A stretch of 64,000 nt of DNA, taken from the NCBI RefSeq assembly GCF_002858805.1, contig NZ_PJZI01000016.1, positions 1 to 64,000 on the forward strand, given 5' to 3'. Within the stretch, counting starts at the first letter, position 1; each line of letters starts with the position of its first letter. The notes beneath the pieces were generated by a model. That model was not told the DNA's origin, made no database searches, and worked only from the letters and a program-made list of their open reading frames with translations. This document shows positions 8,594 to 17,148 of the stretch, piece by piece. A program made the position numbers and the translations under genes. This DNA comes from Chimaeribacter arupi. GTDB lineage: Bacteria; Pseudomonadota; Gammaproteobacteria; Enterobacterales; Enterobacteriaceae.

Positions 8594-9073
8594 ATGAAAA
8601 GAAAAAGTTTACATGACAGCCTCTGCCCGGTGGCGCGATCGCTGGATGTCATCGGTGACTGGTGGACGCTGCTGATCGTGCGGGATGCCCTGCACGGCAT
8701 GACCCGGTTCAGTGAGTTCCAGCGCCATCTGGGCGCGGCGAAAAATATCCTGTCGGTGCGGCTTAAGGCGCTGGTGGCGGAGGGCATTCTGGCCGTCAGC
8801 CCGGCGGCGGATGGCTCTGCGTATCAGGAGTACCGGCTGACGGAAAAAGGACGGGCGTTGCAACCGGTGCTGGTGGCGCTGGGGCAGTGGGGCGGCGAGT
8901 ACCTGTTCAGCGGCGGTGACCGGCCTGCCCAACTGGTGGACAGCCTGCACGGCCGGCCGTTACGCAAGCTGGAGATGCGGGCGCAGGATGGCCGGGTGCT
9001 GGCCCCGGACGAGGTCAGCCTGGTGCCGGGCGGGGTGGATACGGCGGCAGACGCCGCCGCACAGGGTCAGTAA
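8594..9073 (+). CDS. HxlR-family transcriptional regulator
   Basis: The 159-aa product has the HxlR winged helix-turn-helix over about 8-100, with the family-typical CPVARSLDVIGDWWTLLIVRD stretch split here as CPVARSLDVIG then DWWTLLIVRD, and RFSEFQRHLG in the recognition region. Cys11 is the conserved N-terminal cysteine that senses electrophiles or oxidants in several HxlR members. The N-terminus contains an in-frame duplication (KRKSL twice) if the upstream TTG at 8576 is used; ATG 8594 with AAGAAAGAG upstream is preferred. It likely represses the divergent SDR gene. Its 3' end overlaps the convergent yqhD-like gene by 7 bp. Confidence 0.88.
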   Translation: MKRKSLHDSLCPVARSLDVIGDWWTLLIVRDALHGMTRFSEFQRHLGAAKNILSVRLKALVAEGILAVSPAADGSAYQEYRLTEKGRALQPVLVALGQWGGEYLFSGGDRPAQLVDSLHGRPLRKLEMRAQDGRVLAPDEVSLVPGGVDTAADAAAQGQ

Positions 9074-10221
9074 CTCAGGCTGAGGATGCGGCGCGCCTTG
9101 ATCTCGTCGATGTCATGGTGCTCGCCCTGCGGCAACAGGTTGAAGCGTTGCAGGTTCGCCAGCACCTCGTCGATGCATTTTTCCGGCAGGCCGTAGGCGC
9201 TGAGCCGGGTTTTGACGCCCATGTCGTCGAAGAAATCACGGGTTTTCTGGATGGCGCGGGTGATGCGCGCCGCCTCATCGCCGTCCGTGATGCCCCAGAC
9301 GCGTTCGGCATACTGCAACAGTTTCAGCCGCTTGGTGTCGCGCTGCACGCTCAGCAAAGAGGGCAGCAGCACGGCCAGCGTCTGGGCGTGGTCCAGCGCG
9401 TAGAGCGCGGTAAGCTGGTGGCCGATGCGGTGGGTGGCCCAGTCCTGCGGCACCCCGGCCCCGATCAGGCCGTTCAGCGCCAGCGTGGCGGCCCAGGTCA
9501 CGGTGGCACGCACGTCATAATTTTCCGGGTCGGTCAGCGCTTTCGGCCCCTCCTCAATCAGCGTCAACAGCAGCCCTTCGGCGAAGCGGTCCTGCACTTT
9601 GGCGTACACCGGGTAGGTGAGGTACTGCTCAATCACGTGGACGAAGGCGTCCACCACCCCGTTTGCCACCTGCCGCGGCGGCAGGGTGTAGGATTTGCGC
9701 GGGTCGAGGATGGCGAAACGCGGGTAGAGCGCCGGGTGGCTGTAGCCCACTTTGGCACCCAGTTCCGTGTGGGTCACCACCGCCGTGGGGTTCATCTCCG
9801 AGCCGGTGGCCGGCAGCGTCATGATGCAACCAAGCGGCAGCACCTGTTGCGGCGGCAGCCGTTGTGACCACATCGCCCAGATATCCCCTTCATAATGCGT
9901 CGCCGCCGCGATGAATTTGGTGCCGTCCACCACTGAGCCGCCGCCCACTGCCAGCAGGAAGGTGATGCCCTTTTCACGCACCAGCGCCACAGCGCGCATC
10001 AGCGTGTCAACATGCGGGTTGGCTTCGATGCCGCCGAACTCGTGCACCTCACGGTCACCCAGTGCGGCGCGGGTTTCCGCCAGCGTGCCGTACTTCTCCG
10101 CACTGCCGCCGCCGTAGGTGATCAATACCCGCGCATCGGCCGGGATATGCAGCGCAACATCAGCGATCCGCTGGGTGCCGAACAGCACGCGGGTTGGGTT
10201 GTAATAATCAAAGTTAAACAT
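9067..10221 (-). CDS. yqhD: YqhD-like NADPH-dependent aldehyde reductase (Fe-ADH family)
   Basis: The 384-aa product matches E. coli YqhD along its length, with RVLITYGGGS near the N-terminus (31-40), the cofactor motif GGGSVVDGTK (93-102), LPATGSE (136-142) and a near-identical block around NGVVDAFVH and NGLIGAGVPQDWATH. Metal ligands expected from YqhD are present: Asp191, His195, His264 and His278. It reduces short aldehydes, including glyoxal-type and lipid-derived ones, to alcohols. Start ATG with AAGGAA upstream. It lies on the same strand after rhaM with a 173-bp gap containing a hairpin, so it may be transcribed separately. Symbol by similarity; a paralogue with a different aldehyde preference is possible. 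Confidence 0.85.
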   Translation of the reverse strand: MFNFDYYNPTRVLFGTQRIADVALHIPADARVLITYGGGSAEKYGTLAETRAALGDREVHEFGGIEANPHVDTLMRAVALVREKGITFLLAVGGGSVVDGTKFIAAATHYEGDIWAMWSQRLPPQQVLPLGCIMTLPATGSEMNPTAVVTHTELGAKVGYSHPALYPRFAILDPRKSYTLPPRQVANGVVDAFVHVIEQYLTYPVYAKVQDRFAEGLLLTLIEEGPKALTDPENYDVRATVTWAATLALNGLIGAGVPQDWATHRIGHQLTALYALDHAQTLAVLLPSLLSVQRDTKRLKLLQYAERVWGITDGDEAARITRAIQKTRDFFDDMGVKTRLSAYGLPEKCIDEVLANLQRFNLLPQGEHHDIDEIKARRILSLSY

Positions 10222-10323
10222 GGTGTTTTCCTTTTTTAAACGATCGTAACAACAGGGAAGGGGCACACGTCTGCTTCTCAGGGTAGCGAATTTTTCCGGC
10301 GGGGAAAGGGGGGAATGTGCGCA

Positions 10324-10340
10324 CCGGGCAGAACGCCCGG
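10324..10340 (-). terminator. Hairpin downstream of rhaM
   Basis: CCGGGC (10324-10329) pairs with GCCCGG (10335-10340), and the flanks can extend pairing. It lies 55 bases after the rhaM stop on the minus strand. It has no clear T run, so termination is uncertain. Confidence 0.35.
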
Positions 10341-10394
10341 CGCCGGTGTAAGTCAGATGCCCCTGAAAAAGCGGCTTCTTCCAGATAAAACGAT

Positions 10395-10709
10395 CTATTC
10401 CAGATAGAAAACCTCGCGCAGCGGATCACTGACCGGGCTGCTGTCCGGGTTGCTCGGCATGATGTCCGCCATATGTTGCCACCATTGCTGACAAATCGCT
10501 GTCTGGGCCACCGCCTCCCAGCGCGCTTCTGACTCAATCTCTACCACGCCGAACAGCAGGTTACGCTTCTCATCGAGGAAAATGCTGTAGTGGTGCGCGC
10601 CGTGCTGCTTGAGCACCTCGGCCAGCTCCGGCCAGATCGGGTTATGGCGGCGCTCATACTCTGCGTGGGCGGTGGGGTTAACTTGCATAACAAAACTTTT
10701 TCGGATCAT
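10395..10709 (-). CDS. rhaM: L-rhamnose mutarotase
   Basis: The 104-aa product has the same length as E. coli RhaM and shares MIRKxFVMQVNP, [13 protein letters not shown], LLFxxVEIESE and the C-terminal VFYL ending. RhaM interconverts alpha and beta L-rhamnopyranose in the cytoplasm, feeding RhaA. ATG 10709 is preferred to the earlier start because it matches the family N-terminus and has GAGGCG upstream. It is the last gene of the rhaB-rhaA-fucO-like-rhaM unit. Confidence 0.95.
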   Translation of the reverse strand: MIRKSFVMQVNPTAHAEYERRHNPIWPELAEVLKQHGAHHYSIFLDEKRNLLFGVVEIESEARWEAVAQTAICQQWWQHMADIMPSNPDSSPVSDPLREVFYLE

Positions 10710-10775
10710 AAAACGCCTCGCGGTCACAGGGCGCGGCGGCCGCGCCCATTGAGAAAAAGGAGAGGGCTGAACAGC

Positions 10776-11924
10776 TTACAGCGCCTGAAGGTAAAGCCCG
10801 CGCACCTGCTCACGGCTGGCGGCCAGCGGGTTGCAGGGTGCGCACGGGTCGGCCAGCGCATTATCCAGCCAGCCGTCGATGTCCTGCTCGCCGATGCCCA
10901 GGGCGCGGAAACCGGCAGGAATACCGACGCGCACAGAGAGGGCGCGCAGGGCGTCAATCGCCGCGTGGCTCGCCTGCTCGTCGCTCATGCCGCGGGTCTC
11001 CACGCCCATCGCCTGCGCGATGCGGGCAAAACGTGCCACGGCGGCCGGGCGGTTAAAGGCTTCCACCACCGGCAGCAGGATGGCGTTACAGACGCCGTGC
11101 GGCAGGTTGTGGGTCGCGCCCGGCTGGTGTGCCAGCGCATGCACCAGCCCCAGCCCGGCACTGTTGAACGCCATGCCGGCCAGGTATTGCCCGCAGGCCA
11201 TCATTTCACGCGCTTCCAGGTTGCGCCCGTTCTCCACCGCCTGCGGCAACCAGTGGCTGATGATGCGGATCGCTTCCAGCGCCGAGTGGTCAGTCAACGT
11301 ATGCGCGCCGAGCGACACATAGGCCTCAATGGCGTGGGTCAGGGCGTCCATGCCGGTGGCGGCGGTGACGGCGGGCGGGATCGCCAGCATCACCGATGGG
11401 TCATCCACCGCGATGTCCGGGATCAGGTGGGTGTCGATAATCACCTCTTTCACCTGCTTGTGGCTGTCGGTGATCACTGCGTTGCTGGTCAGCTCTGCGG
11501 CTGTCCCGGCGGTGGTGTTGATCGCCACCAGAAACACGCCGGGGTGGGTGACGTTGCCGACGCCGGCATAGGCGGTGGCCGGGCCGGGGTTGCTGGTCAG
11601 GATGCTGATCGCTTTGGCGGTGTCGATCGGGCTGCCGCCGCCGAAGGCGATCAGGTAATCGCACTGCTGTTGCCGGAAACAGGCGTACCCGGCATCGACC
11701 AACTCTGAGGTGGGGTTGGGGGTGACGTCGCGGAACAGGGTATAAGGCAGGGCGGCGGCTTCGAGTGCGGCAAACAGGCCGTTCAGCAGGCCGAGCTCCA
11801 CCAGTTGGCCGTCAGTGACAATCAACGCCTTTCCCGGCGCACGGTGGGCCAGCAGCCCCACCAGATCCTGAATCGCCCCTTCGCCGTGCAAACTGATTTT
11901 TGGTAACGCAAGCATAAAACTCAT
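10776..11924 (-). CDS. fucO: Lactaldehyde reductase (FucO-like iron alcohol dehydrogenase)
   Basis: This 382-aa group III alcohol dehydrogenase has the NAD site GGGSPIDTAK (95-104), TTAGTAAE (137-144), and the metal ligands expected from FucO: Asp193, His197, His262 and His276. Its place inside the rhamnose operon supports reduction of L-lactaldehyde, a product of rhamnulose-1-phosphate cleavage, to L-1,2-propanediol. A CysAsn-containing C-terminal block (DPCAPCNP) parallels FucO's CxxGNP. The start has AAGAGGG upstream. It is related to FucO but clearly not the closest orthologue, so the symbol marks function by family and context. A 96-bp gap with a hairpin separates it from rhaA. Confidence 0.85.
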   Translation of the reverse strand: MSFMLALPKISLHGEGAIQDLVGLLAHRAPGKALIVTDGQLVELGLLNGLFAALEAAALPYTLFRDVTPNPTSELVDAGYACFRQQQCDYLIAFGGGSPIDTAKAISILTSNPGPATAYAGVGNVTHPGVFLVAINTTAGTAAELTSNAVITDSHKQVKEVIIDTHLIPDIAVDDPSVMLAIPPAVTAATGMDALTHAIEAYVSLGAHTLTDHSALEAIRIISHWLPQAVENGRNLEAREMMACGQYLAGMAFNSAGLGLVHALAHQPGATHNLPHGVCNAILLPVVEAFNRPAAVARFARIAQAMGVETRGMSDEQASHAAIDALRALSVRVGIPAGFRALGIGEQDIDGWLDNALADPCAPCNPLAASREQVRGLYLQAL

Positions 11925-11980
11925 GGCAAAACCCTCTTAAAGATAAACATAAGAATCATTTTGCACTGAGATCTGCCCAA

Positions 11981-11998
11981 AGCCGGGCGAACCCGGCT
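11981..11998 (-). terminator. Hairpin between rhaA and fucO-like gene
   Basis: On the minus strand AGCCGGG and CCCGGCT enclose a TTCG tetraloop, an unusually stable arrangement, about 20-40 bases after the rhaA stop. Three Ts follow, so it is more likely a partial terminator or an mRNA stabiliser than a full stop of transcription. Confidence 0.45.
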
Positions 11999-12020
11999 CG
12001 GTATGGTGAGCAACGCCTGA

Positions 12021-13286
12021 CTACCCCTGAACGCGCTGCGCCAGCACGGATTTCTCGTAGCCGCGCACCGTCTCCAGCCACTGGCTGCCGACCGGCGCAC
12101 CGTGGCGCTGGCAGTAGACATCCCAGACGGCTTGCCACGGCAGGGATTTCTGCTCTTCCAGCAGCGCCAGACGGCCGGTGTAATCACCGTCCTGCTCCAG
12201 TTTTTTCAGCTGGTCGGTGGGTTCCAGCAGGGCGCGCAGCAGTGCTTTTTTCATGTTGCGGGTGCCGATCACCCAGGCGGCGATGCGGTTAATCGAGGCG
12301 TCAAAGAAGTCCAGCCCGATGTGCACGCGGTCAAACAGGTTATGGCGCACAATCTCACCGGCGATCGCCTGGGTTTCGTCGTCCAGCAGCACCACGTGGT
12401 CGCTGTCCCAGCGCACCGGGCGGCTGACGTGCAGCAGCAGGCGCGGCACAAACAGCATCGCGCTGGAGATTTTGTCAGAGATCACTTCCGTCGGGTGGAA
12501 GTGGCCTGCATCCAGGCAGAGCGCGGTCTGGCGGCTGGCGGCATACCCCAGGCAAAACTCGTTGGAACCGACGGTAAAGCTCTCCGCGCCGATGCCGAAC
12601 AGCTTGCTTTCCACCGCGTCGATGTGGTGGTTCTGGTCAAATTTCTCGCTGATCACCTCATCGAGCGCCGAGAGCAGGCGCTGGCGGAAGGCCAGCCTGT
12701 CCACGGTGAGATCTTTCATGCCGTCCGGCACCCAGATGTTCATCACCGACGGCGTGCCCAGCTCGCGGCCAAAGTAGGCGGAGACACGGCGGCTGGCCTG
12801 GCAGTGCTCAATCCAGAACTGGCGGACTTCCGGGTTGGCGCTGGAGAGCGTGAAGCCGTCCGCGCTCAGCGGGTGGGAGAAGCAGGAGGGGTTGAAGTCC
12901 AGCCCCAGGTGGTGATCCCGCGCCCAGGCGACCCAGTTGGCAAAATGCTCCGGCTTGATCTCATTGCGCGCCACCGGCGTGTCGGATTCCAGGTAAATGG
13001 CGTGCAGGTTGAGGCGTTTCGGGCCGGGGATCAGCGCGAATGCCTGCTCCAGATCGGCCCGCAGCTCGGCGGCGTTGCGCGCTTTGCCGGGGTAGTTGCC
13101 GGTGGCCTGAATGCCGCCGGTCAGCCCGCCGGTGGGGTTTTCAAAGCCGGCGACATCATCGCCCTGCCAGCAGTGCATGGAGACCGGCAGGGTGTCCAGC
13201 GTTGCGAGGGCGGCCTCGGCGTCAATATTAAGGTCGGCGAAGCGCTGTTTTGCCAGTTCCCAGGCCTGGTCGATGGATGCGGTCAT
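12021..13286 (-). CDS. rhaA: L-rhamnose isomerase
   Basis: The 421-aa product is very similar to E. coli RhaA (419 aa) from the N-terminal [10 protein letters not shown] through [11 protein letters not shown], the [16 protein letters not shown] block and the metal-site segment [14 protein letters not shown], to [13 protein letters not shown] near the end. It isomerises L-rhamnose to L-rhamnulose using Mn/Zn in the cytoplasm. Its ATG overlaps the rhaB stop (ATGA), indicating translational coupling. In E. coli rhaD follows; here it does not. Confidence 0.97.
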   Translation of the reverse strand: MTASIDQAWELAKQRFADLNIDAEAALATLDTLPVSMHCWQGDDVAGFENPTGGLTGGIQATGNYPGKARNAAELRADLEQAFALIPGPKRLNLHAIYLESDTPVARNEIKPEHFANWVAWARDHHLGLDFNPSCFSHPLSADGFTLSSANPEVRQFWIEHCQASRRVSAYFGRELGTPSVMNIWVPDGMKDLTVDRLAFRQRLLSALDEVISEKFDQNHHIDAVESKLFGIGAESFTVGSNEFCLGYAASRQTALCLDAGHFHPTEVISDKISSAMLFVPRLLLHVSRPVRWDSDHVVLLDDETQAIAGEIVRHNLFDRVHIGLDFFDASINRIAAWVIGTRNMKKALLRALLEPTDQLKKLEQDGDYTGRLALLEEQKSLPWQAVWDVYCQRHGAPVGSQWLETVRGYEKSVLAQRVQG

Positions 13287-14755
13287 ACTGAATACTCCTC
13301 ATGAGCGTGACTGAGCGCCTCAAAGCGGCGGCAGTGGGTATCAAAATCGGGATGGGGTTGCGGCGTGAAGCGGCGCAGTGACACGGAGTCCGCCAGCAGG
13401 CGGCGGTAAGCGGCGACGTTTTCGACGTCACCCAGCGCAATCAGCTGGCAGCCGATATTGCCGAGGGTGGACGCCTCGACCGGCCCGGCCGTCACCGGGA
13501 TGCGGCAGGTGTCAGCACATAACTGGTTCAGGAAATCGTTCTGGCTGCCGCCGCCGACAATATGCAGCGCCGTCAGCGGCGCACCCTGCAACGCCGCCAG
13601 CTCCAGCGCCACCTGGCGGTAGGTCATCGCCAGGCTGTCGAAGATGCAGCGCGCCAGCGCGGCGGGGGTCTGCGGTTCCGGCTGCTGGTGGTCACGGCAG
13701 GCGTGCCTGATTTCATCTGCCATCGACACCGGGTTGATAAAGCGGGCGTCGTTGGGGTTGATCAGGCTGGCGAACGGTGTTTCCTGGGCGGCCTGCGCCA
13801 CCAGCGCCGGGATGTCTGCTATCGCCAGCTCCTTGCAGATGCGTTGCAGCAGCCACATGCCCATGATGTTTTTCAGCACCCGGTAGCGCCCCTCAACGCC
13901 GCCCTCGTTGGTCATATTGGCTTTTTGCGCAGCGGCATGGGTGTAAGGGCGATCGCTGTCGATGCCGATCAGCGACCAGGTGCCGGAGCTGAGGTAGGCA
14001 CTGCCGGCGTCGGCCAGCGGCGCGGCCACCACGGCGCTGGCGGTGTCATGGGTGGCGACAGACACCACCGGCACCTGCTGCCCGGACGGGGCCGTCCAGC
14101 GGCCCAGCGCGCGGCCCGGCTGGCTGGGGGTACCAAACCAGCGCGCCGGTACCCCGGCCCAGGCCAGCAGGTCGGCGTCCCACTCCCCGTTGTGCACATT
14201 CAGCAGTTGGGTGGTGCTGGCGTTGGTGTACTCCCAGTTGGGCCGGCCGGTCAGGCGGTAGTGGAAATAGTCAGGGATCAGCAGCAGGTGGTCCGCCTTT
14301 GCCACCCAGTCCGGCTGTTGTTGGCTCAGCGCCTTGAGCTGGAACAGGGTATTGAACGGCAAAAACTGGATGCCGGTGCGCTCATAAAGCCAGGCTGCCC
14401 CCAGGTCACGCACCGCCCCGGCCATGATGCCGTCCGTGCGGTGGTCACGGTACGACACCGGCAGGCCTACGCGCGCCCCCTGGGCCGTCAGCAGCACAAA
14501 GTCCACGCCCCAGGTATCAATGCCGATGCTGTCGAGCACGATGCCGTCGGCGTCGATCTGCCGCAGGCCGTGCAGCATCTGGCTTTCAAGGTAGTCCACG
14601 TCCCAGACGTCATGATCCTCACACCGCACCAGCTGGTTGGTGAAGCGGTGGATCTCGGTAAGCGTGATGCGGCGTGTGGTGGTATCAAAACGGGCGAGCA
14701 TTACCCGCCCGCTGGAGGCGCCCAAATCCACTGTGGCGATATTGCGTACGGTCAT
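13283..14755 (-). CDS. rhaB: Rhamnulokinase
   Basis: This 490-aa FGGY-family sugar kinase has the ATP/Mg loop [11 protein letters not shown] (10-20), the DxWGVDF segment (about 85), and the C-terminal VGGGSQN nucleotide site. It phosphorylates L-rhamnulose to rhamnulose-1-phosphate. It is the first gene of the rhamnose operon. AAGGG lies eight bases before the ATG, a TACACT -10 element at 14791-14786 lies about 30 bases upstream, and RhaS/CRP sites lie further upstream. Length and motif order match E. coli RhaB. Confidence 0.96.
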   Translation of the reverse strand: MTVRNIATVDLGASSGRVMLARFDTTTRRITLTEIHRFTNQLVRCEDHDVWDVDYLESQMLHGLRQIDADGIVLDSIGIDTWGVDFVLLTAQGARVGLPVSYRDHRTDGIMAGAVRDLGAAWLYERTGIQFLPFNTLFQLKALSQQQPDWVAKADHLLLIPDYFHYRLTGRPNWEYTNASTTQLLNVHNGEWDADLLAWAGVPARWFGTPSQPGRALGRWTAPSGQQVPVVSVATHDTASAVVAAPLADAGSAYLSSGTWSLIGIDSDRPYTHAAAQKANMTNEGGVEGRYRVLKNIMGMWLLQRICKELAIADIPALVAQAAQETPFASLINPNDARFINPVSMADEIRHACRDHQQPEPQTPAALARCIFDSLAMTYRQVALELAALQGAPLTALHIVGGGSQNDFLNQLCADTCRIPVTAGPVEASTLGNIGCQLIALGDVENVAAYRRLLADSVSLRRFTPQPHPDFDTHCRRFEALSHAHEEYSV

Positions 14756-14844
14756 CGTGGTTATCCCTTAACAGACTATGCAGCGAGTGTAGGGAAAGGG
14801 TAAACAGGCCACCTTCCGGTGATTGCCATCGCTGAAAACCGGTT

Positions 14845-14861
14845 GGCAAAATGGCAAAGAT
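14845..14861 (-). promoter_or_regulatory. RhaS half-site of the rhaB promoter
   Basis: Read on the minus strand the site is ATCTTTGCCATTTTGCC. The first six bases and the terminal TTGCC/TGCC match the known E. coli RhaS half-site upstream of rhaBAD, and the spacing to the CRP site (three bases) also fits. RhaS would activate rhaB in the presence of L-rhamnose. Confidence 0.65.
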
Positions 14862-14864
14862 CCC

Positions 14865-14880
14865 CGTGAATCAGATCACA
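14865..14880. promoter_or_regulatory. CRP site near rhaB
   Basis: CGTGA-N6-TCACA departs from the CRP consensus core TGTGA-N6-TCACA at one position. It lies next to the RhaS half-site on the side away from rhaB, as in E. coli. Confidence 0.7.
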
Positions 14881-14922
14881 GTTCCCGCCACTGCTGCGCC
14901 CGGCGCAGAGTTGTTAATGAGA

Positions 14923-14938
14923 TGTGATCTGCTACACA
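14923..14938. promoter_or_regulatory. CRP site near rhaS
   Basis: TGTGA-N6-ACACA departs from the CRP core consensus at one position. It lies 58 bases beyond the first CRP site and could serve the rhaS promoter. Confidence 0.65.
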
Positions 14939-15159
14939 GTTCCCACCTTAAGCCGCACAATCTTGAAAAAATGACCGTTTTCCGGGCGATGACTGCCGTG
15001 GTTTCAAGGCAGCCCGGCGCACGCGCGCCTTACACTGCGTCAGGCCGGTTGGCCTCAGGGCGCGCACGGTTTCTTTCACTCTGTTGCGCCCAGGTGGCCG
15101 GCGGTATGACAGGTGCGGCCCGCGCCGCACTCCCTGACTGTTTACCGGAGGCATTAAAA

Positions 15160-15984
15160 ATGACGTTACTGGCAGGTGATGACTTTTTTGCGTCCCGGGC
15201 GATGACCGTGACGGTAGAGCCACGCGCCCCGCAGCCGCCTTTCCCGGAGCACCACCACGACTTCTACGAGATTGTGCTGGTGGAGAGCGGGGCGGGGGTG
15301 CATGTGTTCAATGACCGCCCCTACACCCTGTGCAGCGGCACCGTGTGCTTTGTGCGCGACCGTGACCACCACTTGTTTGAGAACGTGGAGGGGCTTTACC
15401 TCACCAACGTGTTGTACCGTTCCCCGCAGGCGTTCCGTTTCCTTACCGGTATTGACCGCTTTCTGCCGCCGGATGACGGCCAGGGGCAGGTGCACTGGCA
15501 TATCGGCCAGGAGGCGTTGCAGGAGGCGCGCCAGCACATCCGCACGCTGGCCCAACTGGCGGAAGACCACAGTGACGAAGGGATCGCCGCCAGTGAGAGC
15601 CGCTTCCTGCAACTGCTGCTGCTGCTGCACCGCAGCTGTTGCCAGCTGGAATCCAACGGCGGGCGGGATGCCAATGTGCTGGCGCTGCTGCGTTGGCTGG
15701 ATAAAAACTTCACTGAAGAGGTGGGCTGGAGCGAACTGGCCGATCGCTACTCGCTGGCGCTGCGTACCCTGCACCGGCAGGTGAAGCAGCACACCGGCAT
15801 GACGCCGCAGCGTTACCTTAACCGCCTGCGGCTGCTGGAGGCGCGCCGCCGGTTGTTTCAGACCGACCAGAGCATTACCCAGATCGCCCATGAGTGCGGG
15901 TTCGGTGACAGCAACCACTTCTCTACCCAGTTCCGGCGCGAGTTTGACCTCTCGCCGAAAATGATGCGCAACAGCGTGCGCTGA
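15160..15984 (+). CDS. rhaS: Rhamnose operon activator RhaS (AraC family)
   Basis: The 274-aa product (E. coli 278) has an N-terminal cupin-type effector domain (PEHHHDFYEIV at 29-39, HVFNDRPYT, GTVCFVRDRD, LTNVLYRSP, all mirrored in E. coli RhaS) and a C-terminal double helix-turn-helix (LRTLHRQVKQHTGMTPQRYLNRLRL split by the first recognition helix, then CGFGDSNHFSTQFRREF). It binds L-rhamnose and activates rhaB. ATG 15160 is preferred because GGAGG (15147-15151) sits eight bases upstream and the N-terminus matches the family. rhaR follows after 96 bases. Confidence 0.95.
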   Translation: MTLLAGDDFFASRAMTVTVEPRAPQPPFPEHHHDFYEIVLVESGAGVHVFNDRPYTLCSGTVCFVRDRDHHLFENVEGLYLTNVLYRSPQAFRFLTGIDRFLPPDDGQGQVHWHIGQEALQEARQHIRTLAQLAEDHSDEGIAASESRFLQLLLLLHRSCCQLESNGGRDANVLALLRWLDKNFTEEVGWSELADRYSLALRTLHRQVKQHTGMTPQRYLNRLRLLEARRRLFQTDQSITQIAHECGFGDSNHFSTQFRREFDLSPKMMRNSVR

Positions 15985-16080
15985 CCAGAAATTTTCCGGA
16001 TTTCAGGCCGCCGTCAACCCCGGCGGCCGGGGGTTATGGCAGGATAGCCGTTTGCCCTGTGTCCGGGAGATGTGGAGACC

Positions 16081-16917
16081 ATGCCGCTGCTGAAACTTCA
16101 GCAACAAGACTATTTCCTGACCGGCCAGCAGGCGGTGAGCGTCGCTGAACGCCATCCGCAGCCGGACTTCCCGCTGCACCACCACGATTTTGATGAACTG
16201 GTGGTGGTGTGGCGCGGCAACGGTTTGCACATCTGGAACGATATTCCCTACCGTATTACCTGCGGCGACCTGTTTTATGTGGATGCGCGTGACCGCCACA
16301 GCTATGAGTCAGTGAATGGACTGGAGCTGGATAACATCCTGTTCGCCCGTGAGCGGCTGCGGCTGCCCACAGACTGGGCCTCCCTGCTGCCGGGCCATGA
16401 GGTGCCGCAGGCCGGGCGCTACTGGCGGCTGAGTATGCTGGGCATGGATGTGCTGCGCTGCAAAGTGGACGCGCTGGCGCAGGAGTGCCTGAAGTCCGAC
16501 CCGCTGTCGTTACAGCTTGCCGAGGCGCTGTTGCTGCAACTGGCGTTGCTGTTGCAGCGCTACCGCCACCACCCGGACAGCCGGGAACTGGCCGACGCCC
16601 AGCAGATGGACTTACTGATGCTGGCCCTGCGCGGCAGCATCGCCGGGCCGTTCCGGCTGGAGGCGTTCTGCGAACAGCACCGCTTAACGCCGCGCACCCT
16701 GCGCGCATTGTTCAAACAGCAAACCGGCATGAGCATCAGTGACTACCTGCGGCAACTGCGGCTCTGCAACGCGATGGCACTGCTGCGGCACAGCCGGCAG
16801 CCGATTGGCGATGTGGCCGCCGCCTGCGGGTTCGATGACAGCAACTACTTTTCTGTGGTGTTCAACCGCGCATTCGGCGCCACCCCCAGTGGTTACCGGC
16901 AACGGTTCCAGCGGTAA
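16081..16917 (+). CDS. rhaR: Rhamnose regulator RhaR (AraC family)
   Basis: The 278-aa product has an N-terminal cupin-type domain with LHHHDFDELVVVWRGNGLH (32-50) and YRITCGDLFYV, matching RhaR rather than RhaS, and a C-terminal AraC domain (FKQQTGMSISDYLRQLRLC; CGFDDSNYFSVVFNRAFG). RhaR binds rhamnose and activates rhaSR transcription. Start uncertain: ATG 16081, or the in-frame GTG 16072; a GGGAG at 16065-16069 is nearer the optimum for 16081. It is co-directional with rhaS and followed by a 46-bp tandem repeat. Confidence 0.92.
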   Translation: MPLLKLQQQDYFLTGQQAVSVAERHPQPDFPLHHHDFDELVVVWRGNGLHIWNDIPYRITCGDLFYVDARDRHSYESVNGLELDNILFARERLRLPTDWASLLPGHEVPQAGRYWRLSMLGMDVLRCKVDALAQECLKSDPLSLQLAEALLLQLALLLQRYRHHPDSRELADAQQMDLLMLALRGSIAGPFRLEAFCEQHRLTPRTLRALFKQQTGMSISDYLRQLRLCNAMALLRHSRQPIGDVAAACGFDDSNYFSVVFNRAFGATPSGYRQRFQR

Positions 16918-16955
16918 CCCGGCGCTCATCCACCCTGCGCCCCGCGGTGGCCTTG

Positions 16956-17107
16956 CCCTTATCCGCGCTGTGTTCCGGCACCTCTCCACCCGGTGGCCTG
17001 GCCTTTATCCGCGCTGTGCCCCGGCACCTCTCCACCCTGCGCTCTGACCTTTATCCGCGCTGTGTTCCGGCACCTCTCCACCCGGTGACCTGGCCTTTAT
17101 CTGCGCT
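16956..17107. repeat. 46-bp tandem repeat, 3.3 units
   Basis: Units begin at 16956, 17002, 17048 and 17094 (last one partial). The core CCTTTATCCGCGCTGTG and CCGGCACCTCTCCACC recurs with exact 46-base spacing and few substitutions; the third quarter of each unit is more variable (CGGTGGCCTGG, CTGCGCTCTGA, CGGTGACCTGG). A degenerate piece precedes the array (about 16925-16955). It fills the gap between the convergent rhaR and xapR genes, is not in a gene and has no spacers of the CRISPR type. Confidence 0.9.
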
Positions 17108-17148
17108 TTTCCTGCTCCCCTGTTTCTGCGGTACCCTCGGGCGCCCGG

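Larger units (their letters stand above)
14756..15159. promoter_or_regulatory. rhaB / rhaS divergent regulatory region
   Basis: This 404-bp region between divergent rhaB and rhaS holds a -10-like TACACT for rhaB (14791-14786, minus), a RhaS-like half-site (14845-14861), two CRP-like sites (14865-14880 and 14923-14938) and a TACACT that could be the rhaS -10 (15031-15036, plus). The order from rhaB outward (-10, RhaS site, CRP site) is that of the E. coli rhaBAD promoter. The rhaS transcript would have a leader of over 100 nt. A start at 14851 would give a longer rhaS frame, but its N-terminal part does not resemble RhaS. Confidence 0.75.

Noticed and set aside
14851-15159. N-terminal extension of rhaS
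   Set aside because: It would run through the CRP sites and promoter; RhaS similarity begins at ATG 15160, which has a strong Shine-Dalgarno.
16956-17107. CRISPR array
   Set aside because: The 46-bp units are contiguous without unique spacers, and no cas genes are near.
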